A DNA stretch of 64,000 bases from Spirochaetaceae bacterium (lineage in GTDB: Bacteria; Spirochaetota; Spirochaetia; Treponematales; Rectinemataceae). The notes beneath the pieces are model-generated. The model worked only from the letters and a program-made list of their open reading frames with translations, was not told where the DNA came from and ran no database searches. The DNA is taken from contig JANYKC010000012.1 of assembly GCA_025358255.1 (NCBI GenBank), forward strand, positions 1-64,000, in the 5' to 3' direction. The first letter of the stretch is position 1; each line of letters starts with the position of its first letter. The translations under genes and the position numbers were made by a program. Positions 17,437 through 24,632 of the stretch are shown here, one piece after another.

Positions 17437-19757
17437 TCCCGGCGGTCCCGCTGAAGGTCGACGAGGAGCTCTGGTCGAGCGCCTTGCTGGCCGCGGACAC
17501 CGAGCTCCTCCTGGGCGCGGCGCGCAACTACCTTGGTCCCGTCAAGACGCCCTACGACAAGCGCGAGATCGTCGAGCGCCTCACCGCCTTCCTCCGCCGT
17601 CCAGACGTGCGCCAGGCCATCCTCTCCCTCCTGGACGCCCTCGACGCCCGCATCCTCGGTTCCTTCTTCATCCTTGGGCCCTTGCCCGAGGTCGAGATCC
17701 GTTCCCTTTTCGAGGGCGAGCTTCCCCTCTTCGACCTGGGCATCAGGCTCGCGAACCTGCAGGACCGTCTGCTCCTCTTCCGTTTCGAGCTCGGCGGCCG
17801 GCGCCTCCTGGCGCCCAACCCCGTCCTCGCGGACGTGCTCCAGGAGATCATCCTCGATCCAGTCTCGATATTCGGCGTTCCCCCGCCTGTCGGGGCTCCG
17901 GCCGGAGAGGCCGGGTCACCCGACAAAGGCGAGTCAAGCCATGTGATTTCGTCAGGGCCGCACGAGGCCCCGTCCTTGCTGGTGTCCGCTGCGCCGCCGC
18001 CATCGGCGCCGGTCACGGCGAAGGATGTCGTCGCCCTGTTCACCTTCCTTTTCCACGCCCCCACGGGGCTGCGGAAGAGCGGCGCGCTGACGAAAAAATC
18101 CCTGGAAAGGGCGGAGGACCTTCTGCCCGATGCGGCGAGGCTTCCCGCCGACCGCCTCCCGGCACTCCTGCGCGCCTTCGATTCCTGCGGCTTCCTTGGC
18201 GCCGGCCGCGAGAACCGGGAACCCGACCTCCCCGCCTTCTCGGCCGCCCTCGCGGCCTGGGGGGAGACCTTCCCCGCCTGGCTAGCGGCGACCTTCGCCA
18301 CGGGACCCGGCTCGGTCGAGGATGGCGTCCTCGGAAGCCATGGCCCTGTGGTGGAGATGGCCGCGGCCGCGGCCGCGGCGCTTGGGGCCGCACCCGAGGG
18401 CTTTCCCTTCTCCCGCGGCGGGCTCAACCGCTGGCTCGAGATCGCGTTGCGCCGGGCGCGCCGCGCGACGGAGAGCGGCGCCTCGGAGCGTCGTGACCTC
18501 GTCGATGCCCTCCTGGCGCTTGGCATCGTCGTGGAGAGCGACGGAGCCTTCCTCGTCCGTGCTCCGTGGAAAAGGCCTGAGGCGGTCTCCGCCATGCCAG
18601 TGGATGGACAGGCCGTCTCGAACCTGGTCGCGGAGGGTTCCCACGCGCTCCACCTCCTTCCGGAAGCGAGCCTCGAGGAGAGGCTCCTCGTGGGCATGCT
18701 CGCCCGCCCGACAAGCTTCGCGACCGTCTGGAGCTTCGAGGTCGACCGGGAGAGCGCGCGCCGCGCCTTTGCCGCGGGGCTGGGCGCCGACGATGCCATC
18801 GCGCGCCTGGCGGCCTGCGCCGGCCGCTCCCTCCCCCAAAGCCTCACCTTCTCGCTCAAGGCCTGGGAGGACGAATATCGCTCCCTCCGCCTCTATCGCG
18901 GCTTTGTCCTGGTCGCGGACGAAAGGCTCCGGCACGTCGTGGAGCACTCCAAGGCCCTCGCCCCGCGCATCGCGGAGCGCCTTGGCCCGGGGGTCTACGT
19001 GCTCGCGGCATCCAGCCCGGAGGAAGTGGCCGAGGTTCTCGAGGAGGCGGGCCTCGAGGCGCCGCCGGAGATCCACCATGGCTCGGCCGCCCGCCTGTCG
19101 GTCGGTGGACGCCAGACCCAGCTCTTCCCTGAACCCGCCACGGCCGGCGGCCCGGGCGAAGCCGTCGACGCGCTTGACGACTCCCTGCGGGCGAGGGTGG
19201 CTTCGCGCGCGGCGGCGGCCGTCGCGCCCCTGGCCGGACTCAAGCTCCGCGAAGTCCCGGCCCTCGATCCGCGCCCACGGATCGGCTCCCTCCTCGACTC
19301 GCTGGAATCGTCGTTCTTCGGCGTCGGCGAGGCGAGCCTCCTGCCCCAGGCGGCCTCCGTCACCACCGAGCCGAAGCCCACGCCCCTCCGCGGCAGCGCC
19401 GAGTTGCGCGAACTCGCCGACCGCATCGAGCGCAGGCTCATCCTCACCCCGCGCCAGCTCGCCACCGCCGAGGTGCGGCCCGAGCGGCTCGAGGCGACGG
19501 GGCTCGACTACCTCGGGAAGGTCCGCATCGTTGAGCGCTCCCTGCGCGGCCAGGGCGACCGTCTCGAACTGCTCTACCGGCTTCCCGGCGCCGAGCCCAA
19601 GCGCATCTTCGCGCGGCCGGTGCGGCTCGAGAAGACCGAAAAGGGACTTGTCCTCGAGGCCGAAGACCTCGGCACGGGCGAACCCGTCCGCGTTTCCCTC
19701 GGCGCCGTCAGCTCGGTCCGCAGGATGCGCGCATCACTATTCGGAGAAGACACATGA
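17433..19757 (+). CDS. Large XPB-associated protein, helicase C-terminal-like (Helicase_C_3) domain
   Basis: A 774-residue protein whose ATG overlaps the XPB stop and whose stop overlaps the next gene. No enzyme motif is seen. The region around residues 485-545 (LYRGFVLVADERLRHVV, APRIAERLGPGVYVLAASSPEEV, EVLEEAGLEAPPEI) resembles the 'helicase conserved C-terminal domain 3' in large actinobacterial proteins encoded beside XPB. The N-terminus (ELLLGAARNYLGPVKTPYDKREIVERLTAFL) looks helical and winged-helix-like. A low-complexity Pro/Ala stretch lies near residues 155-195. The position strongly suggests a dedicated helicase partner, but the family assignment is from memory of the pattern only. 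Confidence 0.6.
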   Translation: MIPAVPLKVDEELWSSALLAADTELLLGAARNYLGPVKTPYDKREIVERLTAFLRRPDVRQAILSLLDALDARILGSFFILGPLPEVEIRSLFEGELPLFDLGIRLANLQDRLLLFRFELGGRRLLAPNPVLADVLQEIILDPVSIFGVPPPVGAPAGEAGSPDKGESSHVISSGPHEAPSLLVSAAPPPSAPVTAKDVVALFTFLFHAPTGLRKSGALTKKSLERAEDLLPDAARLPADRLPALLRAFDSCGFLGAGRENREPDLPAFSAALAAWGETFPAWLAATFATGPGSVEDGVLGSHGPVVEMAAAAAAALGAAPEGFPFSRGGLNRWLEIALRRARRATESGASERRDLVDALLALGIVVESDGAFLVRAPWKRPEAVSAMPVDGQAVSNLVAEGSHALHLLPEASLEERLLVGMLARPTSFATVWSFEVDRESARRAFAAGLGADDAIARLAACAGRSLPQSLTFSLKAWEDEYRSLRLYRGFVLVADERLRHVVEHSKALAPRIAERLGPGVYVLAASSPEEVAEVLEEAGLEAPPEIHHGSAARLSVGGRQTQLFPEPATAGGPGEAVDALDDSLRARVASRAAAAVAPLAGLKLREVPALDPRPRIGSLLDSLESSFFGVGEASLLPQAASVTTEPKPTPLRGSAELRELADRIERRLILTPRQLATAEVRPERLEATGLDYLGKVRIVERSLRGQGDRLELLYRLPGAEPKRIFARPVRLEKTEKGLVLEAEDLGTGEPVRVSLGAVSSVRRMRASLFGEDT

Positions 19758-20593
19758 AAAGCAGCCAACAGCAGCAATACCAGAACCAGCCCAAGTCCGA
19801 GCCCGTCTACCAGGCCCAGCTCAAGCTCGCCGTCCTCGTGGACGCCGACAACACCCAGGCGTCCATCATCGAGGGCCTCCTCGCCGAGGTCTCCAAGTAC
19901 GGCGTGGCCAGCGTCAAGCGCATCTACGGCGACTGGACCAACACCAACCTCCGCTCATGGAAGGACAAGCTCCTCGAGTTCGCCATCCAGCCCATCCAGC
20001 AGTTCTCCTACACGAGCGGCAAGAACTCCACGGACAGCGCGATGATCATCGACGCGATGGACCTCCTCTACACCGAGAGCCTGGACGGCTTCTGCATCGT
20101 CTCGAGCGACTCCGACTTCACGCGCATCGCCATGCGCCTGCGCGAGGACGGCAAGATGGTCCTCGGCTTCGGGCAGAAGAAGACGCCCAAGCCCTTTGTG
20201 GCGGCCTGCGACAAGTTCATCTACACGGAGATCCTCAGGGTCCCCGAGGAGGAGCGCGACGACCGCGCGGAGCGGGAGGACAGCAAGGGCGACCGCGAGC
20301 GCGAGGCATCCCGAAAGGCAGGGGACGCCGAGTTCAAGGCCGACCGCAAGGTGGCCAACCTCCTCCGCAGCGCCGTGGAGGACGCCACCGACGATCAGGG
20401 CTGGGCCTACCTCGGCGCCGTCGGCACCTTCGTCGCCAACCGCCAGCCCGAGTTCGACCCCCGCAACTACGGCTACAAGAAGCTCGGCGACCTCATCAAG
20501 GCCTCCGGCCTCTTCGAGATCGAGGAGCGGGACAACCCCTACAACCCGGGCAAGCAGGTCTACCTGCGCGCCCTGCCCAAGGGCAGAAGATAG
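19754..20593 (+). CDS. NYN (PIN-like) domain protein with C-terminal LOTUS/OST-HTH domain
   Basis: A 279-residue protein translationally coupled (ATGA) to the XPB partner. A short Gln-rich N-terminus (residues 1-15) is followed by a NYN domain of the LabA type. Its acidic residues are VLVDADN (about 31-37), KNSTDSAMIIDAMDLL, and VSSDSDFTRIAMRLRE, all consistent with an active metal-dependent ribonuclease. After a charged linker, residues 195-275 form a LOTUS/OST-HTH domain (WAYLGAVGTFVANRQPEFDPR, NYGYKKLGDLIKASGLFEI), known to bind RNA. NYN-LOTUS proteins are widespread but poorly studied. Here it is wired to an XPB helicase. Confidence 0.88.
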   Translation: MKSSQQQQYQNQPKSEPVYQAQLKLAVLVDADNTQASIIEGLLAEVSKYGVASVKRIYGDWTNTNLRSWKDKLLEFAIQPIQQFSYTSGKNSTDSAMIIDAMDLLYTESLDGFCIVSSDSDFTRIAMRLREDGKMVLGFGQKKTPKPFVAACDKFIYTEILRVPEEERDDRAEREDSKGDREREASRKAGDAEFKADRKVANLLRSAVEDATDDQGWAYLGAVGTFVANRQPEFDPRNYGYKKLGDLIKASGLFEIEERDNPYNPGKQVYLRALPKGRR

Positions 20594-20741
20594 TACTAAA
20601 TGTGATAATATGCGCGTGCCGGCTCCCTGGGGGAACCCGGCGCCGGGCTCTCCGCACCGACCCCGGGCCGCGTCCCCTTGACGGGGCCTGGATGTTTCCG
20701 CTCACTGTCCCTCGCGCGGGGGAGGGCCTCGCCGGTGCCGA

Positions 20742-20932
20742 TTACCCAAATTTACCGAAGTGTCCTTCGCGGCGCACCGGGGTCGCTCCAAAGACCGTAG
20801 CGGCCGCGGCGATGAAGGCATCCGCCAAGGACAGGCGCTCGCTCGCCGTCACGCCAAGTTCGAAGGCGCGGATCGAGACGGCGGCGTCGATGGGAATGAC
20901 CTTGCCGAGCTGTCGAGGAGGAAGGCGGCCAT
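20742..20932 (-). pseudogene. PIN-domain (VapC-like) toxin remnant
   Basis: On the minus strand an ATG at 20932 begins MAAFLLDSSA, the usual first strand of a PIN domain with its Asp. About 15 codons later the match jumps, in another frame, to the C-terminal part: VIPIDAAVSIRAFELG, then LSLADAFIAAAATVFGATPV and HFGKFG before the stop at 20744-20742. The middle, about 70 residues with another catalytic carboxylate, is missing. Full-length VapC proteins are about 130 residues. The simplest reading is internal deletion plus frameshift. No intact antitoxin gene is recognised beside it. Confidence 0.65.
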
Positions 20933-21025
20933 TGACGTCCAGCCCCCGCCCTCGCGCAGGGCGGTCAATTCCGCCACGGAGTCCCGCCCGGGAGAGGGCG
21001 CACTACCGCTTCCTTTCACTTGAAC

Positions 21026-21784
21026 TCACCAGCCCAGCACCCGCTTCCTGTTCGCGACCCCGATCCGCTCGAGCTCCGTCATGAGGGGCTTTGTGGGATC
21101 GGCGTTGTTCTTCACCTCGATGGCGAACTGGTTCATCGAGAAGTGGCGGAAGAGCCAGACCCTGTCCCGCAGGGCTTGGGGCGCGTCGAGGTAGGCCTTG
21201 CCCAGGGCATCGGCATAGCGGCGGAAGAGGCCCTTGGGGCCGAACTCGCCGAGGCCCGAGAGCCAAAGGACGGTGTCCGAGGCGCCGTGGAGCCCGCGGG
21301 CGATGAGGGCCATCTCCGCCTGGCTCCCCGTGAAGGCGGCGCGGAGGGCCTGGCCTTGTCGGGGGCCCAGTTCGTCCGCCAGGGCAAGCAGGCGCCGAAG
21401 CTCGGCGGTCTTGGGCGTGTGGATGGGCGACTTGTTGAGGATGAGGACCTCGCGTCGGAAGTCCACGCCAAGCCTCTTGTTGAAGAAGCCCTCGGCGAGC
21501 TTGCCGGACTGGCCCACGAGGTAGCGGTTGTTGACGGCGAGCTGCTCCCTCTTCCCGGGGTTGTCCGCGACGAGGATGAAGGAGAATGCATCGGCCGGCT
21601 TGACCTCGTCAAGGGCGCGGTTGTAGACGATGGGCGTCTCGATGCGGTAGTCGTCATAGCCGCGCTCGATGCGGAGCTTGTCCTGGATGGCGGCCAAGCC
21701 CGGATTCTCCGCTTCGATGCGTGAGACGAGGGCGCGGAACCGCTTTCGTGCGCGGTCCAAGGCGGCATAGGCTTCTTTGTTCAT
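21026..21784 (-). CDS. Uracil-DNA glycosylase superfamily-like protein
   Basis: A 252-residue protein with an AAGGGAAG ribosome site before the ATG at 21784. Residues about 55-110 (FSFILVADNPGKREQ, NRYLVGQSGKLAEGFF, VLILNKSPIHTPKT) follow the UDG superfamily order of motif 1, the phosphate-binding loop and the strand with Asn. Near the C-terminus, LFRHFSMNQFA could correspond to the 'HPS' motif 2. The water-activating residue of classical UDG is not obvious, so substrate and activity are uncertain. It is divergently transcribed from the VanY-type peptidase gene, with about 100 bases between them. Confidence 0.6.
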   Translation of the reverse strand: MNKEAYAALDRARKRFRALVSRIEAENPGLAAIQDKLRIERGYDDYRIETPIVYNRALDEVKPADAFSFILVADNPGKREQLAVNNRYLVGQSGKLAEGFFNKRLGVDFRREVLILNKSPIHTPKTAELRRLLALADELGPRQGQALRAAFTGSQAEMALIARGLHGASDTVLWLSGLGEFGPKGLFRRYADALGKAYLDAPQALRDRVWLFRHFSMNQFAIEVKNNADPTKPLMTELERIGVANRKRVLGW

Positions 21785-21870
21785 GACTTCCCTTAGACCG
21801 CGAGGATGCACTGGATGCTCGCGTGAAGGCAAGGCATCACGAGGCCTTCCCCGTTTCGTCACGCCAAGGC

Positions 21871-21876
21871 TATAGT
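21871..21876 (+). promoter_or_regulatory. -10 element of the VanY-type gene (leaderless type)
   Basis: TATAGT ends 6 bases before the ATG at 21883. There is no clear -35 and no Shine-Dalgarno site. Confidence 0.45.
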
Positions 21877-21882
21877 TCTCCC

Positions 21883-22665
21883 ATGCGAAGCTCCCCCTTC
21901 CCGCAACCTATGGTCCTGGGCGCAGTCCTTGCCGCCTGCCTCACCCTTGCCTGCGCAGCCGATCCCCGGCTTGCCGCGGCAAGGAAATCGGTCCAGGCGA
22001 GCTTGCCCGCCGCCGCGGCCGTCGAGGTCCTGGCCAGGATCGACAAGGCGCCAAAGCGCTTCCTCGAGCTTCTCGCCTCCGTGGACGCCGAGACGAAGGC
22101 GCTGCCCGACCTCCTGCGCCGCGCGGACAAGGAGAAAGCCCTCCCTGAATCCTATGTCCCCGCCGACCTCGTATCCCTGGATGGAACGGGCGTCTCCGTC
22201 ACCCGGGAAGGCTTCAGGCTGCGCAAGCCGGCAGCCCTGGCCCTCGCCGCCATGGCCAACGCCGCGCGCGGCGAGGGGGTCGGCCTCACGGTGGGTTCGG
22301 CCTATCGATCCTATGCCTACCAGGTCGGTGTCTGGGACCGTGGCGTGCAGGCCGAAGGCGAGGCCAGGACAGCCCAGGCCATCGCCCGCCCCGGCCACTC
22401 CCAGCACCAGCTCGGCACGGCGATGGACTTCTCCCCGATCGACGACAGCTTCGCCAGGACCAAGGCCTCACAATGGCTCGCGGCCAACGCGGCGCGCTTC
22501 GGCTTTTCCCTGTCCTACCCGAAGGGCATGGAAGCGGTGAGCGGCTACCAGTGGGAGAGCTGGCATTGGCGCTTTGTGGGCAAACCCGCGGCGGCGCTAG
22601 AAAGGGAATACTTCGGGGGGGCGCAGGAGGCCATGGTGCTTTTCATGGAGGTGAGGGCCAAGTGA
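21883..22665 (+). CDS. D-alanyl-D-alanine carboxypeptidase, VanY/M15B family
   Basis: A 260-residue exported protein. The signal sequence is residues 1-26, with a possible lipobox ending TLAC. The mature part is an M15B zinc peptidase: SAYRSYAYQVGVW, the zinc motif GHSQHQLGTAMDF (SxHxxGxAxD), and the second zinc ligand in YQWESWHWRFVG. It trims D-Ala from peptidoglycan stem peptides in the periplasm. The frame is open 20 codons upstream, but the TATAGT promoter places the start at 21883. Confidence 0.9.
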   Translation: MRSSPFPQPMVLGAVLAACLTLACAADPRLAAARKSVQASLPAAAAVEVLARIDKAPKRFLELLASVDAETKALPDLLRRADKEKALPESYVPADLVSLDGTGVSVTREGFRLRKPAALALAAMANAARGEGVGLTVGSAYRSYAYQVGVWDRGVQAEGEARTAQAIARPGHSQHQLGTAMDFSPIDDSFARTKASQWLAANAARFGFSLSYPKGMEAVSGYQWESWHWRFVGKPAAALEREYFGGAQEAMVLFMEVRAK

Positions 22666-23028
22666 TGGCTCGCCGCCATGCGATCAGCATGCTGGATGCG
22701 CCATCCGGAGGCCAGGACCCTTGTTGCGGGATAACAATGTGATGTGCATGGAAAAAAGCGCCGCGCCGCGTGCCGCATCCATCTTTCTCGTGTTGGGGGG
22801 CATCTCCGCGAACGCATATTCCGATAGGACCTACAGGGGATTCCCGTTCGTGGATGCCGGCTTCCATCGGCGGCCTTCCATTCCAGCTTCAGCTAAGTCT
22901 GGATGTATGATGTCGGCTTGGGCTTTCGCCAGGCCTTGGGCGAGACGATGGGCATCTGGGCAAGGGCCATGTTCGCCGAGCATTCGATGGGCATGGGCAG
23001 CCCCTGTCATTCCGCGTGTCCGAAAGGC
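22666..23028. other. Spacer without recognised genes
   Basis: About 360 bases between two convergent genes. Open frames on both strands give low-complexity, unrecognisable peptides. Several GATGGGCAT and GGATGCCGGC type words recur, which may mean degenerate repeats, but no copy elsewhere in the window is convincing. No terminator with a T-run was seen. Confidence 0.4.
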
Positions 23029-24552
23029 CTAGCGCTTGGCCGCGTCCCGCGCCGCCCGCGTCGTCTCGAGCCTGAAGCCCTCCATCATGGACTCGGCGAC
23101 CTTCTTGAAGGCCTTCTCCGAGGTGAAGCCATAGCTGCGCAGGACGGTTTGGTCGATCTGGTCGTAGGTCACGACGCCCTTCTCGAATTCGCAGAGCATG
23201 TTGGCGAGGTACACGGTGTCCACGACATCCTTGTGCTCGGGGCCGGCAAGGCTCGGCTCGTGGTGGAAACGGATGGCCGCGACGAGGGTCTCGGGGAAGA
23301 ACCACTTTTCCGCCACCCGCGCGCCGATCTCCGCATGGTTCATTCCGCCGGCTATGTTCTCGAAGGTGTTCGAGGCTATGCCCTTGTCGGAGCAGAAGTT
23401 CCGGATCTTGGCCAGGAGGTCCGGATGGACGGTCGAGAAGACGATCTTGCCCATGTCGTGGAGCATGCCGCCCACGTAGGCGTCGTCCAGGAGGGCCTTG
23501 TTGTTCGGCTTGAAATTGCGCGCCAGGTTGTAGGCGTAGTAGGCCGCGCGGTAGGAATGGTCCCAGAGCTTCTTGCGTTCCTCCGTGGAATCGTCGCCCA
23601 GGATCTTGAGGGTGCCATAGGAATACAGGAGGCCGCGGATGGTCCTCATGCCGGCGAGCTTGACGGCATCCACGATGTTGTCCACCTTCTTCGACAGCAT
23701 GAAGGCGGCGGAGTTCACGAGCTTGAGGAGGTCGGCCGTCATGGCGGGGTCGGTCGAGATGGCGCGGGCGATGTCGATGATCTGGCTGGCCGGGTCGGTG
23801 ATGAGGCGCTGGACCTGGACGACGTTCTCCGGGAACTGGGGCAGGCTCGTGATGGACTTCACGATCTCGTCCGTGAGGAGGGAAACGCCCTCGAGGTGGG
23901 TGGCGGCCATGGGCACCGTGATGCGGGCGACGGTCTCGCCGTTCTCCGCCCAGATGTCGAAGCATTCCTCGTCGAGGCCGATCTTCTTGAGCATGAGGAC
24001 GAGGATGACAAGGCCGAGTCCTGCGCCCTCCGAGGGGTCGAGGACGTTCGACAGGGCTTCCTCGAGGGTGTTGTACTGCCGGGAACGGGCCAGCTTGTCG
24101 TGGATGCGGAGGTATTCCTTCTTGTTGATCTCGACGTTGTTACGCACCTCGATGAGGATGTTCGGCCCCTTGGCCTGGTAGATGATCTTGATGTAGAAGC
24201 CTTTTTCCTTCTGCTTGGAAAGGTAATAGGCGATGTTCTCGAGGGTGTCGGTCTTGAAGGTCTTCATCCCCTCTTCGTAGTCTGCCGAGTCCTCGATGTT
24301 GAGGGCCCTGGTGTCGAAGTAGACGCGCTTGGTGTTGGCTTTCTTGGCGTTGACCGCCAGCTCGCGCAGGCAGTAGACGAGGTAGTCCTTGAGCTTTTTC
24401 TGCCCGAGTTCGGACAGGAAGGCATCCAGGACTTCCTCCATATACACCTCTATGTCGTGGGGGAGGGTATAGGTGGTGATGGTAAGGGGGATGGCGCTTA
24501 GTGCCGCTCTCTTGATCTTTGGCACATCCACGACGAGTTCGGCTGCGGGCAT
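23029..24552 (-). CDS. HATPase-HDOD signalling protein
   Basis: A 507-residue protein with an unusual fusion. The N-terminal half is a GHKL ATPase-like domain: N-box ELAVNAKKAN (64-73), then G-box GAGLGL (176-181) after DPSEG. There is no histidine-phosphorylation helix or receiver domain. The C-terminal half (from about residue 232) is an HDOD domain, with LPQFPENVVQVQRLITDP, LLKLVNSAAFMLSKKVD and the HD pair in LHDMGKIV (365-366). HDOD proteins integrate stress, motility and second-messenger signals. The start is the ATG at 24552 (AAAGGTGA ribosome site), not an upstream TTG. A TTGATT-17-TATTAT promoter lies upstream. Confidence 0.85.
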   Translation of the reverse strand: MPAAELVVDVPKIKRAALSAIPLTITTYTLPHDIEVYMEEVLDAFLSELGQKKLKDYLVYCLRELAVNAKKANTKRVYFDTRALNIEDSADYEEGMKTFKTDTLENIAYYLSKQKEKGFYIKIIYQAKGPNILIEVRNNVEINKKEYLRIHDKLARSRQYNTLEEALSNVLDPSEGAGLGLVILVLMLKKIGLDEECFDIWAENGETVARITVPMAATHLEGVSLLTDEIVKSITSLPQFPENVVQVQRLITDPASQIIDIARAISTDPAMTADLLKLVNSAAFMLSKKVDNIVDAVKLAGMRTIRGLLYSYGTLKILGDDSTEERKKLWDHSYRAAYYAYNLARNFKPNNKALLDDAYVGGMLHDMGKIVFSTVHPDLLAKIRNFCSDKGIASNTFENIAGGMNHAEIGARVAEKWFFPETLVAAIRFHHEPSLAGPEHKDVVDTVYLANMLCEFEKGVVTYDQIDQTVLRSYGFTSEKAFKKVAESMMEGFRLETTRAARDAAKR

Positions 24553-24599
24553 TGAATCACCTTTCACTTGTTGGAATGAGAAACCGTTACTATCCGTCA

Positions 24600-24628
24600 A
24601 TAATACCCATATACCCGTTATAAATCAA
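24600..24628 (-). promoter_or_regulatory. Promoter of the HATPase-HDOD gene
   Basis: Minus strand: TTGATT at 24628-24623, 17-base spacer, TATTAT at 24605-24600, leaving a leader of about 40 bases with a normal ribosome site. The segment is AT-rich. Confidence 0.6.
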
Positions 24629-24632
24629 TAAA

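Noticed and set aside
18322-21084. 920-codon plus-strand frame overlapping the XPB partner and NYN genes
   Set aside because: It is a shadow of two well-supported genes in other frames; the translation is Arg/Ser/Pro-rich low complexity.
22721-23032. 103-codon plus-strand frame in the spacer before the HDOD gene
   Set aside because: No ribosome site, low-complexity translation, runs into the 3' end of the neighbouring gene.
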